Shown piece after piece: positions 1-7,237 of a stretch of 64,000 nucleotides of DNA. A model generated the notes under the pieces. The model had not been told where the DNA came from, ran no database searches, and saw only the letters and a program-made list of their open reading frames with translations. This stretch comes from Brachionus rotundiformis (lineage: Eukaryota; Rotifera; Eurotatoria; Ploima; Brachionidae): assembly GCA_016802295.1 (NCBI GenBank), contig JAESIW010000210.1, positions 806,001-870,000 of the forward strand, read 5' to 3'. A program made the translations under genes and the position numbers. The first letter of the stretch is position 1. Each line of letters starts with the position of its first letter.

Positions 1-385
1 AGACATTTTTAATAAAGTTAAAACTTCCTTTTAAGTTTGTGTTAATAACACTATCAAAATCATCATAAGACATATTAAGTATGATATTATCCTTAATGAT
101 TCCTGCATTGTTAATTAGAATATCTATTTTATTATATTGTTTTATAATCTTATTAATAGTTTTTTCAACAAAATTAATGTCAGAGACATCACCTATTGCT
201 TTGTAAAAATCTGAATTAATTGATTTGAGATATTCCTCTACACCATCAATATCAGAATTATTACTTCTAGAATTAATTACAACTTTTGCACCAAGATTAG
301 CAAGTGTAATAGCAATATTTGCACCTATTCCCCTTGAACTTCCAGTAATTAACGCTACCCTATCTTTAAACATCTCATTAAACAC
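1..385 (-). CDS. 3-oxoacyl-ACP reductase-like SDR (partial)
   Basis: Short-chain dehydrogenase/reductase of the FabG type, which reduces 3-ketoacyl-ACP with NADPH. Only the N-terminal ~125 residues are present because the gene runs off the left edge. Visible are the Rossmann glycine motif TGSSRGIG near residue 15 and the NNAG motif near residue 90; the catalytic Tyr-Lys lies outside the window. The chosen start is GTG at 385, nine bases after an AGGGGG Shine-Dalgarno; ATG at 373 (MFKDRVALITG) is the alternative. It is the last visible gene of the minus-strand operon with the ketosynthase fusion, ACP and dehydratase, so it most likely supplies the ketoreduction step there. Confidence 0.85.
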   Translation of the reverse strand, partial: MFNEMFKDRVALITGSSRGIGANIAITLANLGAKVVINSRSNNSDIDGVEEYLKSINSDFYKAIGDVSDINFVEKTINKIIKQYNKIDILINNAGIIKDNIILNMSYDDFDSVINTNLKGSFNFIKNV

Positions 386-389
386 AGTA

Positions 390-2702
390 TTAAACCCCCT
401 TTTTTAATAACATACAGATTAAATTACCCGTAATATCAGTTTGTAATAACATTATAATAGAGTCTTTTTTAAGATACTTAGTATTCGATAGAACATATTT
501 TTTAGTATTTGCCTTCATTATATTGGGTACATATTGATTTATAAGAACCTGCTGAGCAAACCATACAGAAGTTAAAAATGGAGTAGAAAAATTATAACCA
601 AATACATTATTTGTACTCACCACTACAGGGTGATTAGAAAAAATTTCGGTTAATGCTTCATCTTCAAGAAAAAAAGCCTTGTCTATTCCCACACCACTAG
701 CTACCACTAAATCTAAATTTATGTAAGAAAGATTTTGTTTTTCAAGAATATTTTTAATAACATTAAGATAGGTATTACTATTGCTTTGTAAAAAAATATT
801 TCTGGTTTCAATGGCAATTACAGCCACACTGGATTCGCTAGGACTATTGGATAAGAGTATAGAGGCAGCCATATCATTAAAATATAGTGTGTTTTTATTA
901 CTAAACGCAGTAACCGGAGATGAACTATACCAGCTAGCCTTTTCATATATCTTTAATAGAGTATCATTAATATCATCACTAGCTGAAACAATTACACTAT
1001 TTTGCCTACCACACGATATAAGATTGTGGGAATATAAAAAAGCAGAAATACCACCCAATAGGTTAGTATTATATCCAGTAATTTTGTATGCTATAGAAGA
1101 TACCCCAGACACAGTATTTACTGCAGTCATTGGAAAATAGTAAGCACTAGCAAATGTAGGGCGTTCTCTAAATACGCTCTCCATATATTTTGCATTAACT
1201 TCTGCACTACTAGATAAAACCCCGCCTACAATACCAGACATAACGTTATTTGATATATGAGTATTATTATTAACTATATTTTCTAGAGATTTTAGCATAA
1301 GCTTAGCTTGTTTAGAAGCTCTACCATATTTCATCATGGTTGCAGAGAAATTAAACCTTGAGAAGTATCTTTCAGCCGGTGTATTAACTTTATCACCATC
1401 AATAAAATCAAAAATATCTTTATTATTAGATATATTAAAGACAGCCATACCACTATCATTAATATATACTTTATCAATAAATAATGGTTTTTTATTAAAT
1501 ACATAATTCTTGCTATACACACAAGCAGAATTATTTCCCCCAAAAGCAAAACTGTTAGCAATAAAATTCTTGACTTCACAATAATTAAAATTACTATCTA
1601 ATATATTAATATCTTTAACCTGATCTCTTTTTTGCAGAAAGTTATAGTTTGGTGGCATTACTCCATAATCAACTAATAGAATAGTTGCAATTGTTTCTAT
1701 TATTCCACTTGATCCCAGGGTGTGTCCAAAAAATGATTTTAAAGAGCTCGATGGAGTACTTTTTCCAAAAACATTTAGTATAGCATTAGATTCAGAGATA
1801 TCATTTGCATCTGTTCCAGTGCCATGTGTTTTTATATAATCAATATTTTCTAATAATAATCCAGAATCTTCTATAGCTCCAACCATAGCTCTTTGAGCAC
1901 CATCACCATCAACACTTGGGGCAGTGATATGATAAGCATCTCCACTTAAGGAATAACCACATATAGACCACTTATTTTCTAGCTGCTGTTTATTGAGACG
2001 ATTGTTATTTTCTAAAATCAATACTGCCTCCCCCTCGCCCAGATTTAAACCAGTACGACTACCAAATGGAGAGGTTAAATCTTTACTGTAGGCACCTAAT
2101 GAATAAAAACCAGCTGTAGTTGTTGTAGAGTATGTATCAATAGACATAATCAAAACAAGATCTATATTTTGTTCATATCTAATAATATCCATAGCATATC
2201 CAATGGCGTTGTTACTTGCCGCGCAGGCAGAAGAAAATGATAAAATATCACTGTCAATATTGAGATACTTCATTAATAATTTAGGTAAATAAGAGTATTG
2301 GGCGCCTAAAAAGGAACTATCATTAAGCTTATTAAAAGAAAATATAGCATCTTTTGCTATATTTTCTACTTTTTCTAAGGATACTTGACAAGTAGAAAAG
2401 ACTATTTTTACTCGCAAGTTGTTAAGGGCTTCCAAACTTAGATTGGCCATATATAATGCCTCTTCAAGCGCCTTTAATAAAAAAGCAATCTTGGGTTCAC
2501 ATCCAGGAAAAAAAGATAATTGATCTTTATATTCTAAAGCAATGTTATTTATTTCTTGGTCACTAAATTTAGATGTATAAATTTCTATATTATCAAATAA
2601 AAACTTTGCTAAAGGTGATTTTTTCTCTAGTAGGTTATTTAATAGTTTTTTGCTACCAATATTGCCAGGTATACAAACGCCATAACCGGTTATATATGCC
2701 AT
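390..2702 (-). CDS. Fused ketosynthase / chain-length-factor-like protein
   Basis: About 770 residues made of two thiolase-fold ketosynthase domains. Domain 1 (about 1-400) is a complete KAS II-type condensing enzyme with catalytic Cys in SSACAASNN, His in THGTGTDAND and His in GHTLGSSG. Domain 2 (about 405-770) aligns as a ketosynthase, but the Cys position reads NLLGGIS, the first His region reads ASGVG and the second reads FGYNF, so all three catalytic residues are missing, as in chain-length factors of type II polyketide synthases and of PfaC. Such KS/KS-beta pairs are usually separate proteins. ATG at 2702 (or TTG at 2705) follows the ACP stop directly. Product unknown; a polyene or unusual fatty acid is inferred from the neighbours. 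Confidence 0.85.
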   Translation of the reverse strand: MAYITGYGVCIPGNIGSKKLLNNLLEKKSPLAKFLFDNIEIYTSKFSDQEINNIALEYKDQLSFFPGCEPKIAFLLKALEEALYMANLSLEALNNLRVKIVFSTCQVSLEKVENIAKDAIFSFNKLNDSSFLGAQYSYLPKLLMKYLNIDSDILSFSSACAASNNAIGYAMDIIRYEQNIDLVLIMSIDTYSTTTTAGFYSLGAYSKDLTSPFGSRTGLNLGEGEAVLILENNNRLNKQQLENKWSICGYSLSGDAYHITAPSVDGDGAQRAMVGAIEDSGLLLENIDYIKTHGTGTDANDISESNAILNVFGKSTPSSSLKSFFGHTLGSSGIIETIATILLVDYGVMPPNYNFLQKRDQVKDINILDSNFNYCEVKNFIANSFAFGGNNSACVYSKNYVFNKKPLFIDKVYINDSGMAVFNISNNKDIFDFIDGDKVNTPAERYFSRFNFSATMMKYGRASKQAKLMLKSLENIVNNNTHISNNVMSGIVGGVLSSSAEVNAKYMESVFRERPTFASAYYFPMTAVNTVSGVSSIAYKITGYNTNLLGGISAFLYSHNLISCGRQNSVIVSASDDINDTLLKIYEKASWYSSSPVTAFSNKNTLYFNDMAASILLSNSPSESSVAVIAIETRNIFLQSNSNTYLNVIKNILEKQNLSYINLDLVVASGVGIDKAFFLEDEALTEIFSNHPVVVSTNNVFGYNFSTPFLTSVWFAQQVLINQYVPNIMKANTKKYVLSNTKYLKKDSIIMLLQTDITGNLICMLLKKGV

Positions 2703-2705
2703 CAA

Positions 2706-2903
2706 TTACCCTTGAATGTGTTGTTGTATATAATCAATCATGCTTCCAATTGTATCAAAATGGGTGGCAAAAAACTCTGCGTCAGAATTTTTTAAATCTA
2801 AATTGAAATGCTTCTTAATACCTAAAATTATTTCTAAAGTATCTACAGAATCCACGCCAAGACCGTCTATACCAAAAATTTTTTTATCCGTCTCCAAGAT
2901 CAT
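2706..2903 (-). CDS. Acyl carrier protein, probably frame-broken
   Basis: Carries the growing acyl chain on 4'-phosphopantetheine. The GVDSVD motif holds the attachment serine, followed by the typical helix 2 (TLEIILGIKKHF) and helix 3. The frame gives only 65 residues from ATG 2903, whereas ACPs have about 80; the first helix is absent. That helix is encoded just upstream in another frame (2884-2988), so the gene has probably suffered a one-base indel between about 2890 and 2905, or there is a sequence error. A weak GGGA nine bases before ATG 2903 could allow internal initiation. The KS fusion starts directly after the stop. Confidence 0.75.
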   Translation of the reverse strand: MILETDKKIFGIDGLGVDSVDTLEIILGIKKHFNLDLKNSDAEFFATHFDTIGSMIDYIQQHIQG

Positions 2904-2988
2904 CTAAAGTCATCCCAACTGCTTGTAAATTAATTCCTAATAAAAAAATTTCTTCTTTTAGTAATGCGGATATTTCTATTCTATTCAT
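2884..2988 (-). pseudogene. Detached N-terminal helix of the ACP
   Basis: A 34-codon frame from ATG 2988 to TAA 2884, preceded by a good TTGGGGA ribosome binding site. The peptide begins MNRIEISALLKEEIFLLG and ends MTLDDLGDG, which matches the first helix and loop of ApeF/FabC-type carrier proteins and continues naturally into DKKIFGIDGLG of the downstream ACP frame. This is read as the 5' part of one ACP gene whose frame was lost by a single-base change, not as an independent gene. Confidence 0.6.
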
Positions 2989-3005
2989 TTTTCCCCAATA
3001 TTTAA

Positions 3006-3803
3006 TTAATAATTGGTCTGTAGTAAGCTTTTTTTTTCATTAGTTAAACTAGAAGCAATAAAACACGAATATCCAGAATTATTTTGATGTACTGTGATCA
3101 TGATTTCTTCATCAGGTTTAATACTATTGTAAAATCTTATATTTGATATTTGTTTAGGCGATGCAAAATTAGTACCTTTGACCTTATGGTATAAAAAATA
3201 CTTAGACAAAACGATTAAACATGTCTTAACAATATAAATCCCTGGAACAATAGGGTGCTGATCGAAATGCCCCTGCAAAAACTCCACATTTTTATTAAAC
3301 GAAAGATGTACAACATTGTTAATAAAATTAATATGGTTGAATAAGGGCGCTTTATAACAATCACTAATTGTTGTTGAACCACTGTTGTTTTTTAAATTAT
3401 TCAATAACTCTTTAGATAAGATAATACTAAAATTAACCTCTAATATTTTTTTATTATTAAAAAAAACCACCCCAACATAATTATAATAATCTTGAACACT
3501 CTCTAATAATTTACAATTTAGAAAAAATACGCTTCTTTTATCATAAACAAAATCTTGTTCAAGATTATTAATAGAAGCAACTTTTGCTATATAGCCTGCA
3601 GCATTAGATTTAATTATTTGAGATAAATGTATTCCGGATAATTGAGCCAAAGACTCTACTAAATCCAAAAAATCTAACCTATTATTCAACAAATACTTAT
3701 TAAGAGTAAAACAAACCTCACCTTCAATCATGCTATTGTTACAATTTTTAACCACATCGATAAACACAAAAGGATCTGTTTGAAACAGATATTGCCTAAT
3801 CAT
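3006..3803 (-). CDS. Double-hotdog 3-hydroxyacyl-ACP dehydratase
   Basis: 265 residues that appear to be two FabZ/FabA-like hotdog folds in tandem. The first half starts like a FabZ (DPFVFIDVV) and has the central-helix segment LVESLAQLSG but no catalytic His motif. The second half (about 170-265) has the full signature LQGHFDQHPIVPGIY, with the catalytic His of HFxxHPxxPG. Fused or paired hotdogs are known for FabA-like dehydratases of PfaC and for dehydratases of polyene clusters. It is first in the visible operon, 17 bases before the ACP start, and should dehydrate the 3-hydroxyacyl-ACP made by the ketosynthase and reductase. Exact substrate unknown. Confidence 0.75.
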   Translation of the reverse strand: MIRQYLFQTDPFVFIDVVKNCNNSMIEGEVCFTLNKYLLNNRLDFLDLVESLAQLSGIHLSQIIKSNAAGYIAKVASINNLEQDFVYDKRSVFFLNCKLLESVQDYYNYVGVVFFNNKKILEVNFSIILSKELLNNLKNNSGSTTISDCYKAPLFNHINFINNVVHLSFNKNVEFLQGHFDQHPIVPGIYIVKTCLIVLSKYFLYHKVKGTNFASPKQISNIRFYNSIKPDEEIMITVHQNNSGYSCFIASSLTNEKKSLLQTNY

Positions 3804-3858
3804 TATTGCTTACTTTAATTTATAAATTAAACCATATATCAAATTATAATATTTGTAA

Positions 3859-4536
3859 ATAAAAAAATCATTTTCTGTAAAAATAAACTACACTAAAGCC
3901 AATATTGTGGCTAAAACCAATAATTTAAGCTCTGCTACTATTAAACAGTTACTAGGCAATATTAATACAGTATTGGCTAAATACAATGTTAAAGCTTTTG
4001 TAACCGGCACTAATCAATATTTTTACAGCTTAAGCAATAGCGTTCTAAAAACTCAGTTTTTAACCATAGCTTTATGTGCAGTAATTATTTTTGCCTTATT
4101 TTTAGTATTTTTTAGGCTAACATTGGCTATAAAGTCTTTGGTTGTGGCTTTGTTTCCTATAATTTTTGTACTGGCTACAATAGTATTGGCACAGGTTCCG
4201 TTTGATTTTGCCATAGTGCTGGTTTCTAGCGTTGCTTTGGGTATAAGTGTAGATAATACTTTACACATACTAAACAACTATATTGTTTTAAAAAAACAAC
4301 ACGGCAATACCTTGCATTATACAAAAATGTTACAACAAGCCTTGCAAATACCTGGTAGTGCTATTGTGCAATCTACCGCCGTATTTACTTTGGTTTCTGC
4401 AGTATTTTTATATGCAGATTTAGTACTATTAAATAAGTTTGGTATATTTTTAAGTATAGCTTTATTAAGCGGATTACTAAGCTCTACTTTACTATTTATT
4501 GCCCTATTAAACTACGGTAGTAATAAAAAAATTTAG
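3859..4536 (+). pseudogene. C-terminal fragment of an RND/MMPL-family exporter
   Basis: An open frame of about 225 codons (a GTG at 3907 could start 209 residues). It has four to five strongly hydrophobic segments and the motif GISVDNTLHILNNY, typical of the second membrane half of RND-superfamily/MMPL exporters (GISVDDTIH...). Full family members have about 750 or more residues with two membrane halves and large periplasmic domains. Here only the last membrane domain remains, the frame is open upstream of the GTG only to a stop at 3856, and no clear ribosome binding site is seen. It is most simply a remnant, though a short expressed membrane protein cannot be excluded. Confidence 0.6.
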
Positions 4537-4732
4537 CTTGTTATATAATTAATATATAGCTAAACATTACCCAACCAAAATTGGCTTGTATAATGGTGTT
4601 AGAGTCTTCTTTTATTAAATAATTATAAATACTGTTACCAACCTGCCAACATACTAACATTGTTGTAGTTGTAGTTGTAGTTTTTAGGTAGGTAAAGCAA
4701 GCCGATAATTGTTTACTAGTAATTATATATTT

Positions 4733-5797
4733 TTATTGCTTAATGCCTTTAAAATATTGTTTAGATAGAGTTATAAAATCATGTTTTAAGTTAAGCAAGT
4801 ACTTAACATAACCGTTTTTGTCTTTGTTTTGCAAAGCGTTAAACTCTTTATCTGGTATAACAATATCGGCAAAATGCTTTAGTACTAAATAATAAGCAAC
4901 AAAGGTTTTTTTATTAATATTTGTAGTAGATTTTTCTTTGTAAGAGCTAAAAGCATTAGTTATAAACCCCCAACTTGCAGACGCTTGAAAAGATTCTCTA
5001 GTAAGTATTTTATCAAAATGTGCTACAATATTACGTATTCTTTTAATATCAGCCAACAATTCTAAAAAAATATCTGGCTGTGCATTACCTTGTGTATCAA
5101 CCACATTAAAATATTTAGCTATATCTTTGCTTGCTTGTGCGTACTTATCGTTTTTACTAGCGTATTCATAAAGATTTTTTAAATTACCTAAGCTCAATGC
5201 TTCTACTGCTATCCAACTTGGTAAACTATTTATATACTTTTGTTTATTCTTACTGTATTTTTTATCTACAGCAGCGTTTTTAGAATTAAATTGCTTAATT
5301 TTATAAGCAATAAAGCTATTTTCACAATTGCATAATTCTGCATTAATATTTTTTAATTTATTTAAAGCTATCTCATACTTTTTGCGTTTTTTATCATCTT
5401 TGTTTAAAAAGATTAATGCTTGGTTTAAATTATTTTCTTCAGTAGTGCAAATATCTTTATGAAAACAAATATCTATTTTAGCTAAGCAATAAATTAATTG
5501 TGTTTTAAATCCTATTTCTATTATATCTATTAAAGCAAATAAAATTTGTTTGTAATGTCTATCGTTATAATATTCGTTTAATAAATCATTAAAAGTTGTA
5601 TCTGTTTGGTAATGCTCTTTATGGTTTGGTTGTAATAAATTAAATCGGTAAGATGTAAGTCTGTAATAACTAATTGCAGATAAAAAATTTTCTGCTAATT
5701 TATTGTTAGATTCATAAGCAGGCGGAATTGTTAAATTACGATTTTTTAATAAATCTATTTGCTGGGTAAAACTTAACCATGTTTTTTTATTTGCCAT
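4733..5797 (-). CDS. Abi-like (Abi_2 family) protein
   Basis: 354 residues resembling the Abi_2/AbiD-AbiF family of abortive infection proteins. The N-terminus has the family signature ISYYRLTSYRF (about residues 42-52), then a helical middle part, and near residue 250 the HEPN-type motif RNIVAH (Arg-x4-His), the catalytic motif of HEPN RNases. Members stop phage infection, probably through RNA cleavage, although few are characterised. The gene stands alone between an exporter fragment and the dnaJ terminator, with no partner antitoxin or modification gene nearby. Length is within the family range and the frame is intact. Confidence 0.8.
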   Translation of the reverse strand: MANKKTWLSFTQQIDLLKNRNLTIPPAYESNNKLAENFLSAISYYRLTSYRFNLLQPNHKEHYQTDTTFNDLLNEYYNDRHYKQILFALIDIIEIGFKTQLIYCLAKIDICFHKDICTTEENNLNQALIFLNKDDKKRKKYEIALNKLKNINAELCNCENSFIAYKIKQFNSKNAAVDKKYSKNKQKYINSLPSWIAVEALSLGNLKNLYEYASKNDKYAQASKDIAKYFNVVDTQGNAQPDIFLELLADIKRIRNIVAHFDKILTRESFQASASWGFITNAFSSYKEKSTTNINKKTFVAYYLVLKHFADIVIPDKEFNALQNKDKNGYVKYLLNLKHDFITLSKQYFKGIKQ

Positions 5798-5861
5798 ACC
5801 TTGTATAAATGCTTATTGCTTTGTTATAATAAATTAAACACAACCTTAACGCTACTACAAA

Positions 5862-5904
5862 AAAAGGTGTAAACTGTAACCTTAAGCCACAATCTACACC
5901 TTTT
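5862..5904 (-). terminator. Terminator after dnaJ (bidirectional hairpin)
   Basis: AAAAGGTGTA (5862-5871) pairs with TACACCTTTT (5895-5904), a 10-bp stem with a 23-base loop. On the minus strand the stem is followed by a T run, as expected for rho-independent termination of the dnaK-dnaJ transcript; on the plus strand it is also followed by a T-rich tail. The rest of the 240-bp gap holds nothing recognised. Confidence 0.7.
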
Positions 5905-6037
5905 ATATTTTTTCTACCAGATCCCTGGGGTCATTTATTATTATAAAACACAAAGGTTAACAAATAGTTAATTTTGCTAGTACAAAGCCCACTAAACCAC
6001 ACATACAAACACAGTATAAAGCAATAAAAATTTTAAC

Positions 6038-7144
6038 TTATCTTGGTAAAATTTTTGCTTTTTTTTCAACCGCCGGAAACAAATCTTTTAACGCTTGCTT
6101 TTGTGCTTTAGATAATTTAATCGGAGTTTCTACCGCTACATCTACGTATAAATCGCCACGTTTTGCACCGTTTAGCACTTTCATACCTTTTTCTTTAATA
6201 CGAATACGTTGCCCAGACTGTATACCTTCTGGTATAGTTATATCTATTTCGCTGTTATCAATAGTTTTTATGCTTATGTCTCCGCCTATAGTTGCAGTTA
6301 GCATGGGTATAGAAATATTTAAGTATAAATCGTTAGATTTACGCACAAACACCGAATGCGGAGCAATATTAACCATAATATATAAATCACCGCTTTTAGC
6401 CCCTCTGCGTCCGGCTTCGCCTTCGTTAGAAAGCCTAATTTTCATGCCATTATCTATACCGTGCGGAATTTTAACCATAAGTGTTTTAATTTTATTAACC
6501 CTGCCTTCGCCAGAACAAGTTTTACAAGGGTTTTTAATAGTTTTACCAGCACCGCTACAGCTACTACAAATTTGCTCTACGGCAAAAAAACCATTTTGCC
6601 TTCTAATTTTCCCACGTCCGCCACAAGTCTTACAATTATCGTACTCTACAGTACCATTAGCACCAGAGCCAGAGCAGGTTTCGCAACTAGATAACTTATT
6701 AATTTTAATTTCTTTTTCATCTCCACTAAAAGCTTCTTCTAAAGTTATATTTAGCGTGTATAGTAAATCGTTACCACGCTGAGACTGTTGTGCTTGCCCT
6801 CTACCACGGCCTCCGCCCATCATTTCTTCAAAAATATCTTCAAAAAAACCTCCAAAACCATTAGCATTACCACCGCCAAAGCCTCCAAAACCACCAAAAC
6901 CTTCGCCAAATGGGTTGCCACCGCCTTGTGGGTTGTATGCTCCTTGGTCGTACATAGAGCGTTTTTGTGGGTCTTTTAGTACTTCGTAGGCTTCGCTAAT
7001 ACTTTTAAACTTATCTTCGGCTTCTTTGTTGCCTTGGTTTTTATCTGGATGATACTGCTTGGCTAAATTGCGGTAGGCAGATTTAATTTCATCATCATTA
7101 GCAGTTTTACTTACACCTAATATTGTATAATAATCTTTAGACAT
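6038..7144 (-). CDS. dnaJ: Chaperone DnaJ
   Basis: Co-chaperone that delivers unfolded proteins to DnaK and stimulates its ATPase. The order is standard: J domain (residues 1-70) with the HPD motif in YHPDKNQG, a Gly/Phe-rich linker (about 74-110), four CxxCxGxG zinc repeats (CETCSGSG, CKTCGGRG, CSSCSGAG, CKTCSGEG, about 150-215), and the C-terminal substrate-binding domains. 368 residues is normal. It lies 93 bases downstream of dnaK on the same strand, with a strong hairpin between them. Confidence 0.98.
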   Translation of the reverse strand: MSKDYYTILGVSKTANDDEIKSAYRNLAKQYHPDKNQGNKEAEDKFKSISEAYEVLKDPQKRSMYDQGAYNPQGGGNPFGEGFGGFGGFGGGNANGFGGFFEDIFEEMMGGGRGRGQAQQSQRGNDLLYTLNITLEEAFSGDEKEIKINKLSSCETCSGSGANGTVEYDNCKTCGGRGKIRRQNGFFAVEQICSSCSGAGKTIKNPCKTCSGEGRVNKIKTLMVKIPHGIDNGMKIRLSNEGEAGRRGAKSGDLYIMVNIAPHSVFVRKSNDLYLNISIPMLTATIGGDISIKTIDNSEIDITIPEGIQSGQRIRIKEKGMKVLNGAKRGDLYVDVAVETPIKLSKAQKQALKDLFPAVEKKAKILPR

Positions 7145-7185
7145 TTTACACTTTTATGTTTATTAATGTTTATAACAAATAGCAA

Positions 7186-7215
7186 TATGGATTGTAGCAC
7201 AAACTACAATCCATA
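7186..7215 (-). other. Intergenic hairpin between dnaK and dnaJ
   Basis: A perfect 12-bp stem, TATGGATTGTAG (7186-7197) with CTACAATCCATA (7204-7215), and a 6-base loop CACAAA. No T run follows on the minus strand, so it is not a classic terminator. It could be an RNA processing or stability element that lowers dnaJ relative to dnaK; that role is inferred. Confidence 0.6.
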
Positions 7216-7237
7216 ACTTGCTTAGCAAAACAATAGT

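Noticed and set aside
2884..2988. Programmed +1 frameshift like that of prfB
   Set aside because: A GGAG lies shortly before the TAA, but re-pairing of the P-site glycine codon in the +1 frame would be poor and there is no CUU-type slippery codon. A plain indel is more likely.
4664..4685. Tandem GTTGTA microsatellite downstream of the RND fragment
   Set aside because: Only three to four short units; nothing suggests function.
5911..5932. Short GC-richer patch with ATCCCTGGGGT
   Set aside because: Considered as a tRNA or mobile-element remnant, but no cloverleaf, inverted repeat end or ORF is present.
6270..6782. 170-codon plus-strand frame inside dnaJ
   Set aside because: Antisense shadow of the conserved zinc-finger and C-terminal regions of dnaJ; no family match.
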